A stretch of 64,000 nt of DNA from Helichrysum umbraculigerum (GCA_949592205.1 CATIUR010000003.1:151031259-151095258), one strand, 5' to 3'. Shown: positions 1 through 10,034, counted from the stretch's first letter. The notes: generated from the sequence alone by a model not told the origin. Numbers and translations are program-made.

Positions 1-1
1 T

Positions 2-3000
2 CACCGTTTCTCACTAATCTCCTTTGTTTGTGTGTTGCAGCAGTCAGAACGCGTTAAAGATAGCGAATGGTATTTGGATAGCGGCTGCTCGCGACATATG
101 ACGGGCGATGTATCTCTTCTTGTGGATATTAAACCACATGCAGGAGGTTATGTTGCCTTTGCTGGAGATTCTGGGGGAACTATTTCTGGAAGAGGAACGT
201 TAACTAACGGCAATGTTAGTTTCGAAAATGCGAACTACGTGGAACAGCTTACGCACAACTTGCTAAGTGTTTCACAGGTCTGTGATAAGGATTATACAAC
301 TGCGTTCACAAAGACTGAGTGTGTGATACTGAAGCCTGGGTATGTCATTCCGGAAGAATGGGTGTTACTGAGAGCACCAAGAAAGGATGACACCTACATT
401 TTGAATATGAGAACTGTTGAGACATCGAACGAGTATACGTGTCTCTTGTCTAAGGCTTCTGAAAAGGATTCACTGCTTTGGCACAGACGAATGGGACACA
501 TTCATTTTCGAAAAATGAATTTCTTGACTAAAAATGAACTAGTGCTAGGAGTTCCAAAACAGTCGTTTGCTCTAAAGGATGACTGTATCTCCTGCCAAAA
601 AGGAAAGTTACGTAAGAAGTCCCATAAGTCTAAGCAGGTGAATTCCATAAATGCTCCATTGGAACTACTGCATATGGATCTTTTCGGTCCAGTTTCTACA
701 AAGAGCATTGGTGGTCGGTCTTACTGCTTGGTAGTTACTGATGACTACTCAAGGTTTTCGTGGGTTTATTTTTTGACCACGAAAGGGGAAACTCCTGAGA
801 TACTGGTGTATTTGTTGGACAAGTTGGCAAATCTGAGCAACTTGAAGGTGAAAAGGATACGAAGTGACAATGGAACTGAGTTCAAGAACTCAACTCTCGA
901 ACTGTTTTGTGCTACAAGAGGTATTGAGCATCAATTTAGTGCTCCGAGGACTCCGCAACAGAATGGAGTTGCAGAAAGGAAGAACAGGACAATAATCGAG
1001 ACAGCTCGGACTATGTTAGCTGACTCCAAGTTACCAATCATATTCTGGGCTGAGGCAGTTAATACTGCCTGTTATGTTCTCAACAGAGTACTCACGGTTA
1101 AGAAAAGGAACAAAACGTGTTATGAACTTTTTAATAACCGTAAGCCAAATCTACAGTTCCTAGAACCATTTGGGTGTCCATGCCTGATCATGATTACAAA
1201 AGATAAGGTCTCTAAGTTTGGTGATAAAGCTGTTGAAGGGATTTTTCTTGGATATGCAGTCAACTCTCCGAACAAAAGAGTCTTCAACAAATCAACGAAT
1301 CAGATCGAAGAGCATTTTGAAGTGAAGTGTTTAAGGTATACGGAACCTCCTCAAGGAACGGGTCCGGATTGGTTTTTCAACTATGGAAACCTCTTCAACT
1401 CTTTCAATATTCCGGAACAAGATGAAACGGAAGAGTTGGTTTCTATACTGCATGAGCTTGATATTTCTCAAGATACACCCGTTACTAATAAACCATCCGA
1501 CCCATCTCCTAATGCAACACCCGCACCTCCACCGACTAATCCTACACCTCCACAACCTACACCTACTCCTTCACCAACAACCACACAACCGAAAATAACT
1601 ACCAAATCACCACCATCAACACCATCTTCTACTCCACCATCTTCGGCAGCTCCTTCTAAAACAGTTTACAACTATACAAAGGAGCTTCCATATGATCCAA
1701 ATATGCCTCCTCTAGAGGAACCTCAAGAAGAAGATGAAGTGGAAGAAACAATGAACTACTCTCACTTATTTTCTCATGAAGATGAAGGAGAAGAAGAAGA
1801 GATAGTCATTCCTGAGTCTGCTGCTACTCCTGAAACTGAGGGAGATTTGAACAATTTGGGTGTGGATCTTGTGCCAGGTACCATACCAGAAACACGTATA
1901 CATAAGGATCACCCCATTGATGATATCATTGGTGATCCTCATGCATCTGTTCAAACACGACAGCAAACAAAGCAGACTTCAGCTCAGCAGCTTTTGGGAC
2001 TTATTGCTCATATTGATTCATGTCATTTGTCTCAAATTGAACCGAAAAAGGTTGATCAAGCCTTAAAGGATCCATCTTGGGTCGAGGCTATGCAGGAGGA
2101 ACTACAGCAAATAAACAAGATGAATGTTTGGGAAATTGTTCCTCTACCCAAGGGTGCTCACTTGACGGGTACTCGTTGGGTTTTCCGTAACAAAATGGAT
2201 GATCGTGGGGCTGTTATTCGAAACAAAGCCCGTCTGGTAGTTCAAGGATATAGTCAATTAGAGGGTATTGACTATGATGAAGTTTTCGCTCCTGTTGCTC
2301 GTTTGGAATCAATTCGGATTTTTCTAGCTTATGCTTCTTTTAAAGGATTCCGAGTGTATCAACTTGACGTGAAGTGTGCTTTTCTATATGGAGATGTTGA
2401 CGCAGTGATCTATGTCTGTCAGCCTCCCGGTTTTGAAGACCCAAAGCATCCTAATCATGTTTGCAAGCTGAAGAAAGCTTTGTATGGTCTTCATCAATCT
2501 CCTCGACTTTGGTATGAGCGACTTGCCACGTACTTACTGAAGAATGGTTTTGATAGAGGACAGATTGATAGCACGCTTTTCATCAAAAGGGAAGGAGCGG
2601 ATTTGTTACTTGTGCAGGTCTATGTGGACGACATAATCTTTGGATCAACTAATGATCAGTTGTGCAAGGATTTTGAAAGATTGATGAAATCTGAGTTTGA
2701 AATGAGTGCTATGGGGGAACTCACGTTCTTTCTGGGACTACAGGTTGAGCAATCTGACAATGGAATTTATATCCATCAGTCAAAATATGTCATTGACATG
2801 TTAAAACGGTATGAATTGCTCAACTGTAAACACTACGGCACTCCAATTGAAGCAAGACACAATCTTGGACCTAATGAGGACGATGAAGACTGCAAGGAGA
2901 AAGACTATCGATCAATGATAGGCTCTCTCATGTACCTGACTGCCTCAAGACCAGATATCGTGTTTGCTGTTTCTCTCTGCTCACGATTTCAAGCAAATCC

Positions 3001-3574
3001 GAAGGTGTCTCATATGAAGGCAGTAAAACGCATTTTTGGATATCTCGCTTTTAGGCCATCTCTGGGTCTATGGTATTCAAACGAGAAAGACTTCGAGTTA
3101 ACTGCCTATTCGGATTCGGATCTTGGTGGCTGCAAGATAGATATGAAGTCAACTACTGGAGGATGTCAGTTCCTTGGATCGCGCTTAGTTTCTTGGCAGT
3201 GCAAAAAGCAGACTGCGGTTGCTATTTCCACAGCTGAAGCCGAGTATGTTGCTGCTGCAAGTTGCTGTTCTCAGGTTCTCTGGATTCAGCATCAGCTGCG
3301 TGATTACGGGTTCAATCTCTCTATGACTCCTATTTATATTGATAATACAGCTGCTATATCCATAACTCACAATCCCGTACAGCACTCTAAGACCAAACAT
3401 ATTGAACTTAGGTTCCACTTTATACGGGATTGCTTTGAGAAACACCTTATAGATGTTGTACATATAGAGACCCTTAAGCAGTGTGCGGACCTTTTCACAA
3501 AAGCCTTTTTGCGATCACGTTTCATTGAACTGGTCAATCTAATAGGTTTAAGGTTCTTTCAGTCAAAGAAATGA
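2..3574 (+). CDS. pol: Ty1/copia pol polyprotein (protease-integrase-RT-RNase H), 5' partial
   Basis: This polyprotein carries the enzymes that copy and insert the retrotransposon. The frame is open from the window edge, and no ATG is present near the left end, so the true start is upstream or is joined by splicing. Numbering from base 32: aspartic protease DSG at 16-18, then a GAG-pre-integrase zinc region (HRRMGH through CISCQKGK, about 149-193). The integrase core follows, with the first Asp in LHMDLFGP, the second in RSDNGTEF and the Glu in NGVAERKNR. A Pro/Thr-rich and then acidic linker covers about 490-640. The RT starts near residue 690 with the YVDD box at 864-867. RNase H carries YSDSDLGGC near 1025, TAEAEYVA and a QHSKTKHIELR end. 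No frameshift or internal stop is visible. The integrase-RT linker varies in this family, so its low complexity is not a defect. Confidence 0.93.
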   Translation, partial: HRFSLISFVCVLQQSERVKDSEWYLDSGCSRHMTGDVSLLVDIKPHAGGYVAFAGDSGGTISGRGTLTNGNVSFENANYVEQLTHNLLSVSQVCDKDYTTAFTKTECVILKPGYVIPEEWVLLRAPRKDDTYILNMRTVETSNEYTCLLSKASEKDSLLWHRRMGHIHFRKMNFLTKNELVLGVPKQSFALKDDCISCQKGKLRKKSHKSKQVNSINAPLELLHMDLFGPVSTKSIGGRSYCLVVTDDYSRFSWVYFLTTKGETPEILVYLLDKLANLSNLKVKRIRSDNGTEFKNSTLELFCATRGIEHQFSAPRTPQQNGVAERKNRTIIETARTMLADSKLPIIFWAEAVNTACYVLNRVLTVKKRNKTCYELFNNRKPNLQFLEPFGCPCLIMITKDKVSKFGDKAVEGIFLGYAVNSPNKRVFNKSTNQIEEHFEVKCLRYTEPPQGTGPDWFFNYGNLFNSFNIPEQDETEELVSILHELDISQDTPVTNKPSDPSPNATPAPPPTNPTPPQPTPTPSPTTTQPKITTKSPPSTPSSTPPSSAAPSKTVYNYTKELPYDPNMPPLEEPQEEDEVEETMNYSHLFSHEDEGEEEEIVIPESAATPETEGDLNNLGVDLVPGTIPETRIHKDHPIDDIIGDPHASVQTRQQTKQTSAQQLLGLIAHIDSCHLSQIEPKKVDQALKDPSWVEAMQEELQQINKMNVWEIVPLPKGAHLTGTRWVFRNKMDDRGAVIRNKARLVVQGYSQLEGIDYDEVFAPVARLESIRIFLAYASFKGFRVYQLDVKCAFLYGDVDAVIYVCQPPGFEDPKHPNHVCKLKKALYGLHQSPRLWYERLATYLLKNGFDRGQIDSTLFIKREGADLLLVQVYVDDIIFGSTNDQLCKDFERLMKSEFEMSAMGELTFFLGLQVEQSDNGIYIHQSKYVIDMLKRYELLNCKHYGTPIEARHNLGPNEDDEDCKEKDYRSMIGSLMYLTASRPDIVFAVSLCSRFQANPKVSHMKAVKRIFGYLAFRPSLGLWYSNEKDFELTAYSDSDLGGCKIDMKSTTGGCQFLGSRLVSWQCKKQTAVAISTAEAEYVAAASCCSQVLWIQHQLRDYGFNLSMTPIYIDNTAAISITHNPVQHSKTKHIELRFHFIRDCFEKHLIDVVHIETLKQCADLFTKAFLRSRFIELVNLIGLRFFQSKK
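14..40 (+). promoter_or_regulatory. candidate splice acceptor before the protease domain
   Basis: A CTAAT branch-like motif (14-18) and a T-rich tract (23-36) lead to GCAG ending at 40, immediately before the pol frame becomes protein-like. The translation before base 40 does not look like gag. A similar arrangement precedes the second ORF at 5641-5680. This suggests, but does not show, that pol is joined to an upstream exon by splicing. Confidence 0.35.
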
Positions 3575-3609
3575 TTCGTGACTTGGATTTTTTTTTGATT
3601 TTTAAATTC

Positions 3610-3614
<5 letters not shown>

Positions 3615-3656
<42 letters not shown>
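3615..3656 (+). repeat. uninterrupted 42-base A tract
   Basis: A run of A starts 41 bases after the pol stop codon. It may be microsatellite expansion of an A-rich stretch or the scar of a poly(A)-tailed insertion. I see no flanking duplication that decides between these. Confidence 0.95.
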
Positions 3657-3657
<1 letters not shown>

Positions 3658-4782
3658 ATCGCAACAGCCACTCTTTATGCTCTTTAGTATTAAAGAAAAC
3701 GCAAGGTTGCTACATTTTTAAAATAGACGTTGAAGTTGTGTCTGTAAACAACTTGGGATATGATAGTACATCGGGTGACATGCACAAAATGGAATTTTAA
3801 GGTTTATCTTGGATGTGTCAGTAGGTTTATCTGACATACTTAAAACAGTTTTTATCTAAATTATCTTCATCATATGATGTATTGGTAGGCATGCTACACA
3901 CCGGTTTGTGAGTGAGTAAGAAGTAATGATAAAACTTGTCTATTACTTTGTGAAAAATGTTATATGATGTATGACATAAGTCTTAATTGATAAATGGAAG
4001 TACTATTATACACTGTCATAATTATGTAAATGTAAAATGGGCATATAGTAATAATATGATTATTCGCCTAACTAATGGTGACTATTGTTGTACTCACGTA
4101 CAGACCTGAATCCATTAGTTACGCAAATAGTCTCAAACTTGTTATGTTCATACTAAGGGACCCTCTGTTGTACTTTGTACAGATCTGGGGCCACTAGTAT
4201 CTTCATAGTCAGTTTGATGTATGCCTAAATATAAATATCAAGTGTATATTACGAGAAAACCGAGATAAACTTGGTCTTGTAATCTCTACCTTGTGTGAAT
4301 ATGCAGTGTTTGTTTTACTAAAGTTTATCAGTATATCATATAATAGGTTTCACAAAATTAATATTCATTCTAACAATAAAGGTTAGCTCACAAATACGGA
4401 TGTAACATGTTTAGGTGGACAAACAATACCAATAATTGTCTTGAAATAATTTTTATAAAAGGTGTTTTAAATGTGCCAAGTAAATTTACAGTGGACAAAT
4501 ATACTGATGATCGAAATAACACTTACTATTCCTAATAAATGCATGTTATTCCGATATGATCCCTAATCAGACAAATCAACTCCGTCACCAAAAATAGAGT
4601 GTTAGTTATTTCTATTTTTTGTAAAATTAAAGAAAATACCAAAAAGATTTTTTACTTTAGTTATTTTATTTTATTTTATTTTTATTCTATGTTATTTTCC
4701 CAAGTCACGAGTTATTTGGAAATTATTTGCTAAAAATAACGAGTAAACGGTTTGAAAATTTTGAAATTGAATCACAACTGTT
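3657..4782 (+). other. non-coding spacer of the copia element
   Basis: This AT-rich stretch between pol and the palindrome field has no ORF of note. It holds short repeats such as two similar phrases around GTACAGAcCTG near 4099 and 4180. I see nothing else that can be named. Confidence 0.6.
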
Positions 4783-4785
4783 TTA

Positions 4786-5588
4786 TGCGACGTCAGGCTC
4801 TACGTCGCCTGCGACGTTCGGCTCTACGTCGCCTGCGACGTCCCAGCCTACGTCGCACATAGGGTTAGACTTTAAATAGTATCCACTGCGACGTAACTCG
4901 TCACAGTATTCACTATTCAAGTGCGACGTAGCCTGCGACGTACCAACCGGCGATTTGCGACGTAGCAATTCTTCGAGTTTTTTCGTGATTTGTAGCTGTT
5001 TTCGTTCCGATTCACTCACGTAGTTTTCATATACTCGTTATTCCGCACACTTAGGTACCATATTTACCTGTTTTCACCGTGTATTATATGTTTAATCGCT
5101 ATATATGTGTTACGGGTTAATAGGGTTTTGGTTTTGGTAAGAATTCGATGGTCATTTGGATGTTAAAATGGTTATAACTTATGGTTTCGCAATCACCATC
5201 GTAGGGCGCACCTTATTGTGTGATCAATTTTGAAAACCCCTAAATTCGACAATTAGGTTTTCTGGGTTGGGGATGAATGTTCGTCGGTGCGACGTACGAT
5301 GCGACGTAGTCGCCTACGTCGCTCTAGTTAGCAATTAATTAATTCCTACGTCGCCCTTCCCTACGTCGCCTTTTATGCGACGTCCGATGCGACGTAGCAC
5401 TCTACGTCGCTATTTTAATTAATGTGATTAAATTCACAATAAATTGCAAAATGCGACGTCCCCCTTTACGTCGCTCGACTTTTATGCGACGTACGGGCTT
5501 ACGTCGCTTGTCAATTTATTTTGATTTTAGGCGACGTACAGTACTACGTCGCTCTGTGTTCATGCGACGTACGTGGCTACGTCGCTAG
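4786..5588 (+). repeat. field of GCGACGT...ACGTCGC palindromes
   Basis: The hexamer CGTCGC and its complement GCGACG recur more than twenty times, mostly as facing pairs a few bases apart, so many could fold into short GC-rich hairpins. Clear pairs lie near 4786-4810, 4816-4830, 5289-5325, 5377-5412, 5451-5475, 5484-5508, 5531-5553 and 5564-5585. The surrounding DNA is AT-rich, so the motif stands out. The same motif returns in the 3' LTR at 8486-8592, which marks it as a family feature. Confidence 0.85.
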
Positions 5589-5640
5589 TTCCAGGAATTT
5601 TGATAAAGGTTTTTCCAAAAAAAAAAATGTAAAATTTTTG

Positions 5641-5680
5641 CTAACCCTTTTCGAGTTGCAATCTGTTTCTGTTTTTGCAG
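5641..5680 (+). promoter_or_regulatory. candidate splice acceptor before the extra ORF
   Basis: CTAAC (5641-5645) is followed by a T-rich tract and TTTTTGCAG ending at 5680, with the ATG of the extra ORF at 5683. This is close to a consensus plant branch point and 3' splice site. It offers a way to express the downstream ORF from a spliced transcript. No transcript evidence is available here. Confidence 0.4.
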
Positions 5681-5682
5681 AT

Positions 5683-8373
5683 ATGGCTTTGACTTTTGAA
5701 GCTCGTCACAATACGACTGCTTATCTGGTTGACACTTCTGATAAAGCTGCACCGTATCGTCAGATGATTGCATTTTTGAGACGTTCTAGGGTATCTCACG
5801 TCATTTCTGATACCACGGTGGTTTTTGGAAATCTGATCAACCCATTTTGGAGGAACGCAACTGTCGTTACTGAAAACGACGTTAGGCGATTGGTCTCTAC
5901 TGTTCTGGGTACGGAGATCACTATTACAGAACAGAGCATTCGGGAACTTTTACAGCTCAACGATCAGCCGGATATGCCTATCGGTTTTGATCATATTTTT
6001 GTTACTGGAGCTATGCAACGAATAGGATATCCAGGAATTCCCTCTGATCAGTACAGGAAAGCGAATCTCACGCGTGTTTGGAGATATCTGATGCACGTGA
6101 TTATCGTTTGTTTGGGGAATAGAAAAGGTGGAACGGATGGTATGAGCCGAAGTCTGGCTTCTGCTATGTTAGCATTGGTATACAACAAGCCGTTCAACTT
6201 CTCAGGATTTATCTTCAAGGCTATGGTTGATAATGCGAACGCTGGGGATCAGAAATGGATTTTATATCCACGTTTTGTTCAGTTGCACATTAATCGTCAT
6301 CATCCAGATCTTCAGGCACAGGGTGATCCCGATCAGCTATTAAAGATTTCACCGATGATGAGTCGGATTTTCACTATTTGTGCAAGTTTTGAGAAAGGGG
6401 TTGCGGCAGCAACGGATGTTCCTTTATTCGGTGCTATTATTGATGAGAATTATGTACCGCCCCCAGATCCTCAGTATATGGATGTTCTAGCACCTCAGCA
6501 ACCGCAGCAACCGTTTGTGAACATTCCAGTTCAAGCTGCGGGGGAGAACATTCCTGCTCAAGCTGCGGGGGAGAACGTGGATGCCCTTTTGGAGAACATT
6601 GAGCAGTTCGGGCATGTGGATTCGGACAATCCAACATCGCATGATACGGTTGAGGATTCCGATTCTGAAGATATTGCGATTGTAGGACCTCAGGATGGGG
6701 GTCCGACGCCTGAGCATTCTGATGGTACTGTTCCGCATCCCTCTGAGATGGAACGTATCAGGCTTTCAGATTCATTCAGATATCTGCGTATTCAGCGTCG
6801 GATCAGACAAGGACGCAAGTATGTGCCTCCAAGGGATACTGGAAAGCGTACACGTGATGGTGATGATCCTGCTGATGAGACTTATCAACCGAGACGTCGT
6901 GTTCGTCGTTCTTCGTCAACACGAGCTCCAGTTAATCCACAGCAACAGGATGTTTTTGAGATTCAACCGACTCCAGCTTTCATGCAAAAGATCATGGAAG
7001 ATATGCAGCTGATGAAGCAAAAGCTGGAGGCTCAGGATGAGAAGATCGCTGAACAAGCTGCTTTGATCGAGGTTCAATCTAAAGAGCTTGAGGAAACGAA
7101 GAATAGGGTTCATGTTTTGGAAGGCAGGTTACTTGCCTCGGGGGAGTATGGGTCTGGGATACCCACTTTAGAGTCAAGTCAACCTGAGTCTGTAAATCCC
7201 AACCCTGTAATTGAAAATATTAATGAAAATATTTCTGTTTTGGATTACTTTTCTGTTGATGATATTCCAGGGCAACCGAGACCACTGGCAGTTGATTACT
7301 CATTCGCTGACTTATCATTTATTCAAAGGATGGCCAGTGGAGTTGGCTCTGAGGAAGAAACTGAGAATGTGTTTGAGATGAACGAGGATGTCTCGATTGA
7401 AGAGGAACAGTTGGATGCAGATGAAACGTATGATGATGCACAATCTGGGGAAACTTATGATGATGCACCAATTATTGAATCTGATTCAAGTGAAGACGAG
7501 AGTCCTGATAAAGCGCAACATGGAGAATCTAGTTCTGCTGCAACTCCAGTTTCAGAGACACAGGCACCGGACTCAGCAGCAAAGAAATTAACTGCTGAAG
7601 AAAAGAGAGAGAGAAACAAGAAATGGTGGCCTAAGGGACGAAATCCAGTCCCTATTCCAGTGAAATGTCAAGTGTACCGGGTTAGTCGGAATTATACCGG
7701 TGTAATTAAAAGCTGGAAGTGTCAAAGGAATTTGTTTATGATCAAGAGAGAAGATGGAGTTCAGTATTTTAGGATGCGTTTTGATAGATTGAGCACGTTG
7801 CCAAAAGGAGAGATTAATCGATTAGCTCAGCTTAAGTTGATTAATCCTTTCGAGAATGACTATGCTGAGTTCATTCAAAGATGTCTACGTCGGGAAGTAC
7901 TATCGAAGACTTATTCGAAATTGAAGCCGACGTTGGGAACTCGGTATACATGGAAGAAAAAGATTGATCCAGTCACCAGGAAGCCTTTGGTTAAAGTTCA
8001 CTATTCACCGGCTAAATGTTTGACTGAGATACCTCTGGAATCAGTTCCTTACTATTTTCTGAGAAGACTTGTGAAATGGGAACTTGATCCGCAGACTGGC
8101 GAAGCGGTTATTACTTTCGTTCCAGATTCTGAACCGTGGCCAGAAGTTGGAGGTATATGGAATTTGAAGCAAGCAACGTTTAGGCTGTACGATCCGATGA
8201 GTTTAATTAATTTTCATGAAAAAGATTTAAGAAAACTCTATGATAATCGGATTCGAGTTGGTCAGAAGAATGAATTCAACAGACGATTAGCACAGCAGTT
8301 TTACAATGTTGTTACTGTTTGCGTAGCTAATGGAATTCATGCCGACGGCCAGTTTCCTGCGGGCTGGGTTTAA
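5683..8373 (+). CDS. extra ORF (aORF) of the copia element, 896 residues
   Basis: The function is unknown. I chose the ATG at 5683 because the frame upstream (to 5521) only translates the palindrome field, and because the acceptor-like site ends two bases before this ATG. Residues 1 to about 260 form the most protein-like block (starts MALTFEARHNTTAYLV, includes YPRFVQLHINRHHPD). I recall related proteins in composite genomes that databases often label synaptobrevin/longin-like, a name I would not trust. Next come a duplicated QAAGEN phrase, an acidic stretch, a basic stretch (near 395-425), a coiled coil (about 428-475), a second acidic region, and a conserved-looking basic C-terminal domain (about 640-896, from KWWPKGRNP). 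No clear signal peptide or membrane span is visible, so 'env-like' is not supported. It lies on the same strand as pol, 2.1 kb downstream. Confidence 0.75.
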   Translation: MALTFEARHNTTAYLVDTSDKAAPYRQMIAFLRRSRVSHVISDTTVVFGNLINPFWRNATVVTENDVRRLVSTVLGTEITITEQSIRELLQLNDQPDMPIGFDHIFVTGAMQRIGYPGIPSDQYRKANLTRVWRYLMHVIIVCLGNRKGGTDGMSRSLASAMLALVYNKPFNFSGFIFKAMVDNANAGDQKWILYPRFVQLHINRHHPDLQAQGDPDQLLKISPMMSRIFTICASFEKGVAAATDVPLFGAIIDENYVPPPDPQYMDVLAPQQPQQPFVNIPVQAAGENIPAQAAGENVDALLENIEQFGHVDSDNPTSHDTVEDSDSEDIAIVGPQDGGPTPEHSDGTVPHPSEMERIRLSDSFRYLRIQRRIRQGRKYVPPRDTGKRTRDGDDPADETYQPRRRVRRSSSTRAPVNPQQQDVFEIQPTPAFMQKIMEDMQLMKQKLEAQDEKIAEQAALIEVQSKELEETKNRVHVLEGRLLASGEYGSGIPTLESSQPESVNPNPVIENINENISVLDYFSVDDIPGQPRPLAVDYSFADLSFIQRMASGVGSEEETENVFEMNEDVSIEEEQLDADETYDDAQSGETYDDAPIIESDSSEDESPDKAQHGESSSAATPVSETQAPDSAAKKLTAEEKRERNKKWWPKGRNPVPIPVKCQVYRVSRNYTGVIKSWKCQRNLFMIKREDGVQYFRMRFDRLSTLPKGEINRLAQLKLINPFENDYAEFIQRCLRREVLSKTYSKLKPTLGTRYTWKKKIDPVTRKPLVKVHYSPAKCLTEIPLESVPYYFLRRLVKWELDPQTGEAVITFVPDSEPWPEVGGIWNLKQATFRLYDPMSLINFHEKDLRKLYDNRIRVGQKNEFNRRLAQQFYNVVTVCVANGIHADGQFPAGWV

Positions 8374-8399
8374 AAAAGATTTTTGAAGACCAAGCTGAA

Positions 8400-8411
8400 G
8401 ACACGGGGGAG
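8400..8411 (+). other. polypurine tract of the copia element
   Basis: The purine-rich GGGGGAG core lies just before the TGTTAGT that opens the 3' LTR. A polypurine tract primes plus-strand DNA synthesis in LTR retrotransposons. A two-base gap (TT) separates it from the LTR. Confidence 0.65.
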
Positions 8412-8413
8412 TT

Positions 8414-8823
8414 TGTTAGTACATGTTTAGTGTCTGTCAGTTGGTCTAGCTCGTAGTTTGTGTTTAGATTAGCATTTCTGACTCCTGCGACGTAGCGCAC
8501 TACGTCGCAGGTGCGACGTCAGGTATTGGGCCTGCGACATAGCAGACGTCGCATGGGCTTGGGCCTGCGACGTAGCGTGCTACGTCGCAGGTGCCAGTTT
8601 TTGTATAAAAACGATTTGTGTTTTCTGTTTTAGGGTTGACGAAACCCTAAACATAATCTGTCGAAATTCTCTGTAATCTGATCGACTATAAGCAATAATA
8701 TTACGTTCGTTTGATATTGATTGCGTATTGATTGTTCGTGTGTTTGTTTGATAATCTAATCGTTGTTTCCGCCATCGATTGGATTGACTCGGTTCGTTCT
8801 AGATCCTAAGTAGGGGACAAACA
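8414..8823 (+). mobile_element. copia 3' LTR (410 bp)
   Basis: The segment begins TGTT and ends AACA, the expected short inverted termini. It follows a polypurine tract and ends exactly where sequence equivalent to 15209 onward resumes. It contains CGTCGC palindromes (8486-8592) and a TATAAAA box. At 410 bp it is shorter than I would expect for a SIRE-type element. The 5' LTR outside the window is needed to confirm the length. The five bases that follow (CTGCG) are the predicted target duplication. Confidence 0.75.
8604..8610 (+). promoter_or_regulatory. TATA box in the copia LTR
   Basis: TATAAAA lies near the middle of the LTR, just downstream of the palindromes. This placement fits the U3 promoter that drives the genomic RNA. 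Confidence 0.5.
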
Positions 8824-10034
8824 CTGCGTCACTTGTGAAGTGACGGTATAGTGTTTTAGCGGCACTTAAGAAGTGTCGCGTATGGACGGTTCGTGACATA
8901 TGCGTCACTCAGACGTAGTGACGCATAACTGGCGTGAGCCATGCGACACTAGCGTCTGGCCAGTTTTTAGTTTGTGTCGAAAACGTATTTAGCGAGTTCC
9001 GTTCAAGTTGAAACTTTTACACAAGTTATATCATGTTATGTAGAGTTCATAAAAATTGTTGGATGTCGTTTTCAATGTTTGTAGTGTCGTTTTATTTAAA
9101 ATGACCAAAACCGACATTTTCGTAAAAGTGTTCAAAAACGAGTTTAGATTACATATATGGACATTACTAAGTTAGGGAAACAATATTCTAGCAAAATAAA
9201 TGAAATCGGAAAAGTTTCGGGTCGCCGGAAAACTTACAAGTCGTCGAAACGAAAATCCGAAAAGATGAGTTTGTAGCCCTCGTTCTCGTGATCACTTTTC
9301 TCCAAAACGAACCTAGCTTCCAAGGTGTTTTAATGGTGTTATTAGGGTGTTTAAGTGAAGGTTTTAGAGAGAGAGAGAGAGAATCCGATTGAGAGAGAGA
9401 GGGAGAGAAAAGATGGAGTATGGTATGGTTGTGTGTGTAAGTGTATAAGTGAGGTGAGGGTTTGACATCCCCTCACCTTGGACCGGTTGGGTGGGGCCAC
9501 CATGGAGTGGTCTCACCAAGTTTTCGTCCCCTCGCGTTTGCGCTCCGTGCGGTGTTCGTTTCCCCGGTCGTTTAAACGTAAAAATCATTTTATACGTGAT
9601 TTAATATACGTTTTTAAAATACAAAATAATATCCGATTATTAAGTTGAAGTATTTTATCAAAATACTAGTTTTTAAGTTATAAAACATAACTTAGTTTTG
9701 TTTTGTCGGTTGGTCGAGTTTTCGGAGAGTTCGGTGACGTTTTAATTAAACGTACGTTTTCCGTTATATTATAAACATAATATAAAGTAATTGTCAAAGT
9801 AATTAAATAATTTCACATTATTTAATAATTGTTTTATCAGTGTACGCAAGTTTGTACAATTGTTGTTTTATACGATATGTACGAATCGTATACGCGTATA
9901 TATACATATATTCCATCCATATATATATATATAAGTAAGTAATTAACGTATATAATCCTATTTCATATTATATACAAGTAATAAACACGTAATTAGGAAA
10001 ATTTCAAATTGGTCCTAATTTTGGGGTTGTTACA
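8824..10034 (-). mobile_element. gypsy LTR copy 1, cut by the copia insertion
   Basis: It matches 15209-16423 of the complete LTR almost base for base and ends in TGTTACA on the plus strand (TGTAACA as its 5' end on the minus strand). The missing part should lie beyond the left end of the copia element, outside the window. It includes a GA-rich microsatellite near 9366-9408. Confidence 0.9.

Larger units (their letters stand above)
1..8823 (+). mobile_element. Ty1/copia LTR retrotransposon with extra 3' ORF (5' part outside window)
   Basis: The visible order is protease, integrase, reverse transcriptase and RNase H (2-3574), a 2.1 kb non-coding spacer, an 896-residue extra ORF (5683-8373), a polypurine tract (8400-8411) and a 3' LTR (8414-8823). 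Integrase before RT defines Ty1/copia. A large extra ORF between pol and the 3' LTR is the layout of the SIRE/Maximus lineage, so I infer that lineage. The 5' LTR, primer-binding site and most of gag lie left of the window. The right edge meets, to the base, sequence equivalent to 15209 of the neighbouring gypsy LTR, so the copia element inserted into that LTR. Both ORFs are open, which suggests a young insertion. Confidence 0.9.

Noticed and set aside
5521..5682. Earlier in-frame start of the copia extra ORF
   Set aside because: It only translates the CGTCGC palindrome field, and an acceptor-like site ends just before the ATG at 5683.
9364..9588. Ser/Leu-rich minus-strand ORFs in the LTRs (also near 15573-15975 and 21965-22367)
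   Set aside because: They translate a GA microsatellite and flanking LTR sequence and have no domain.
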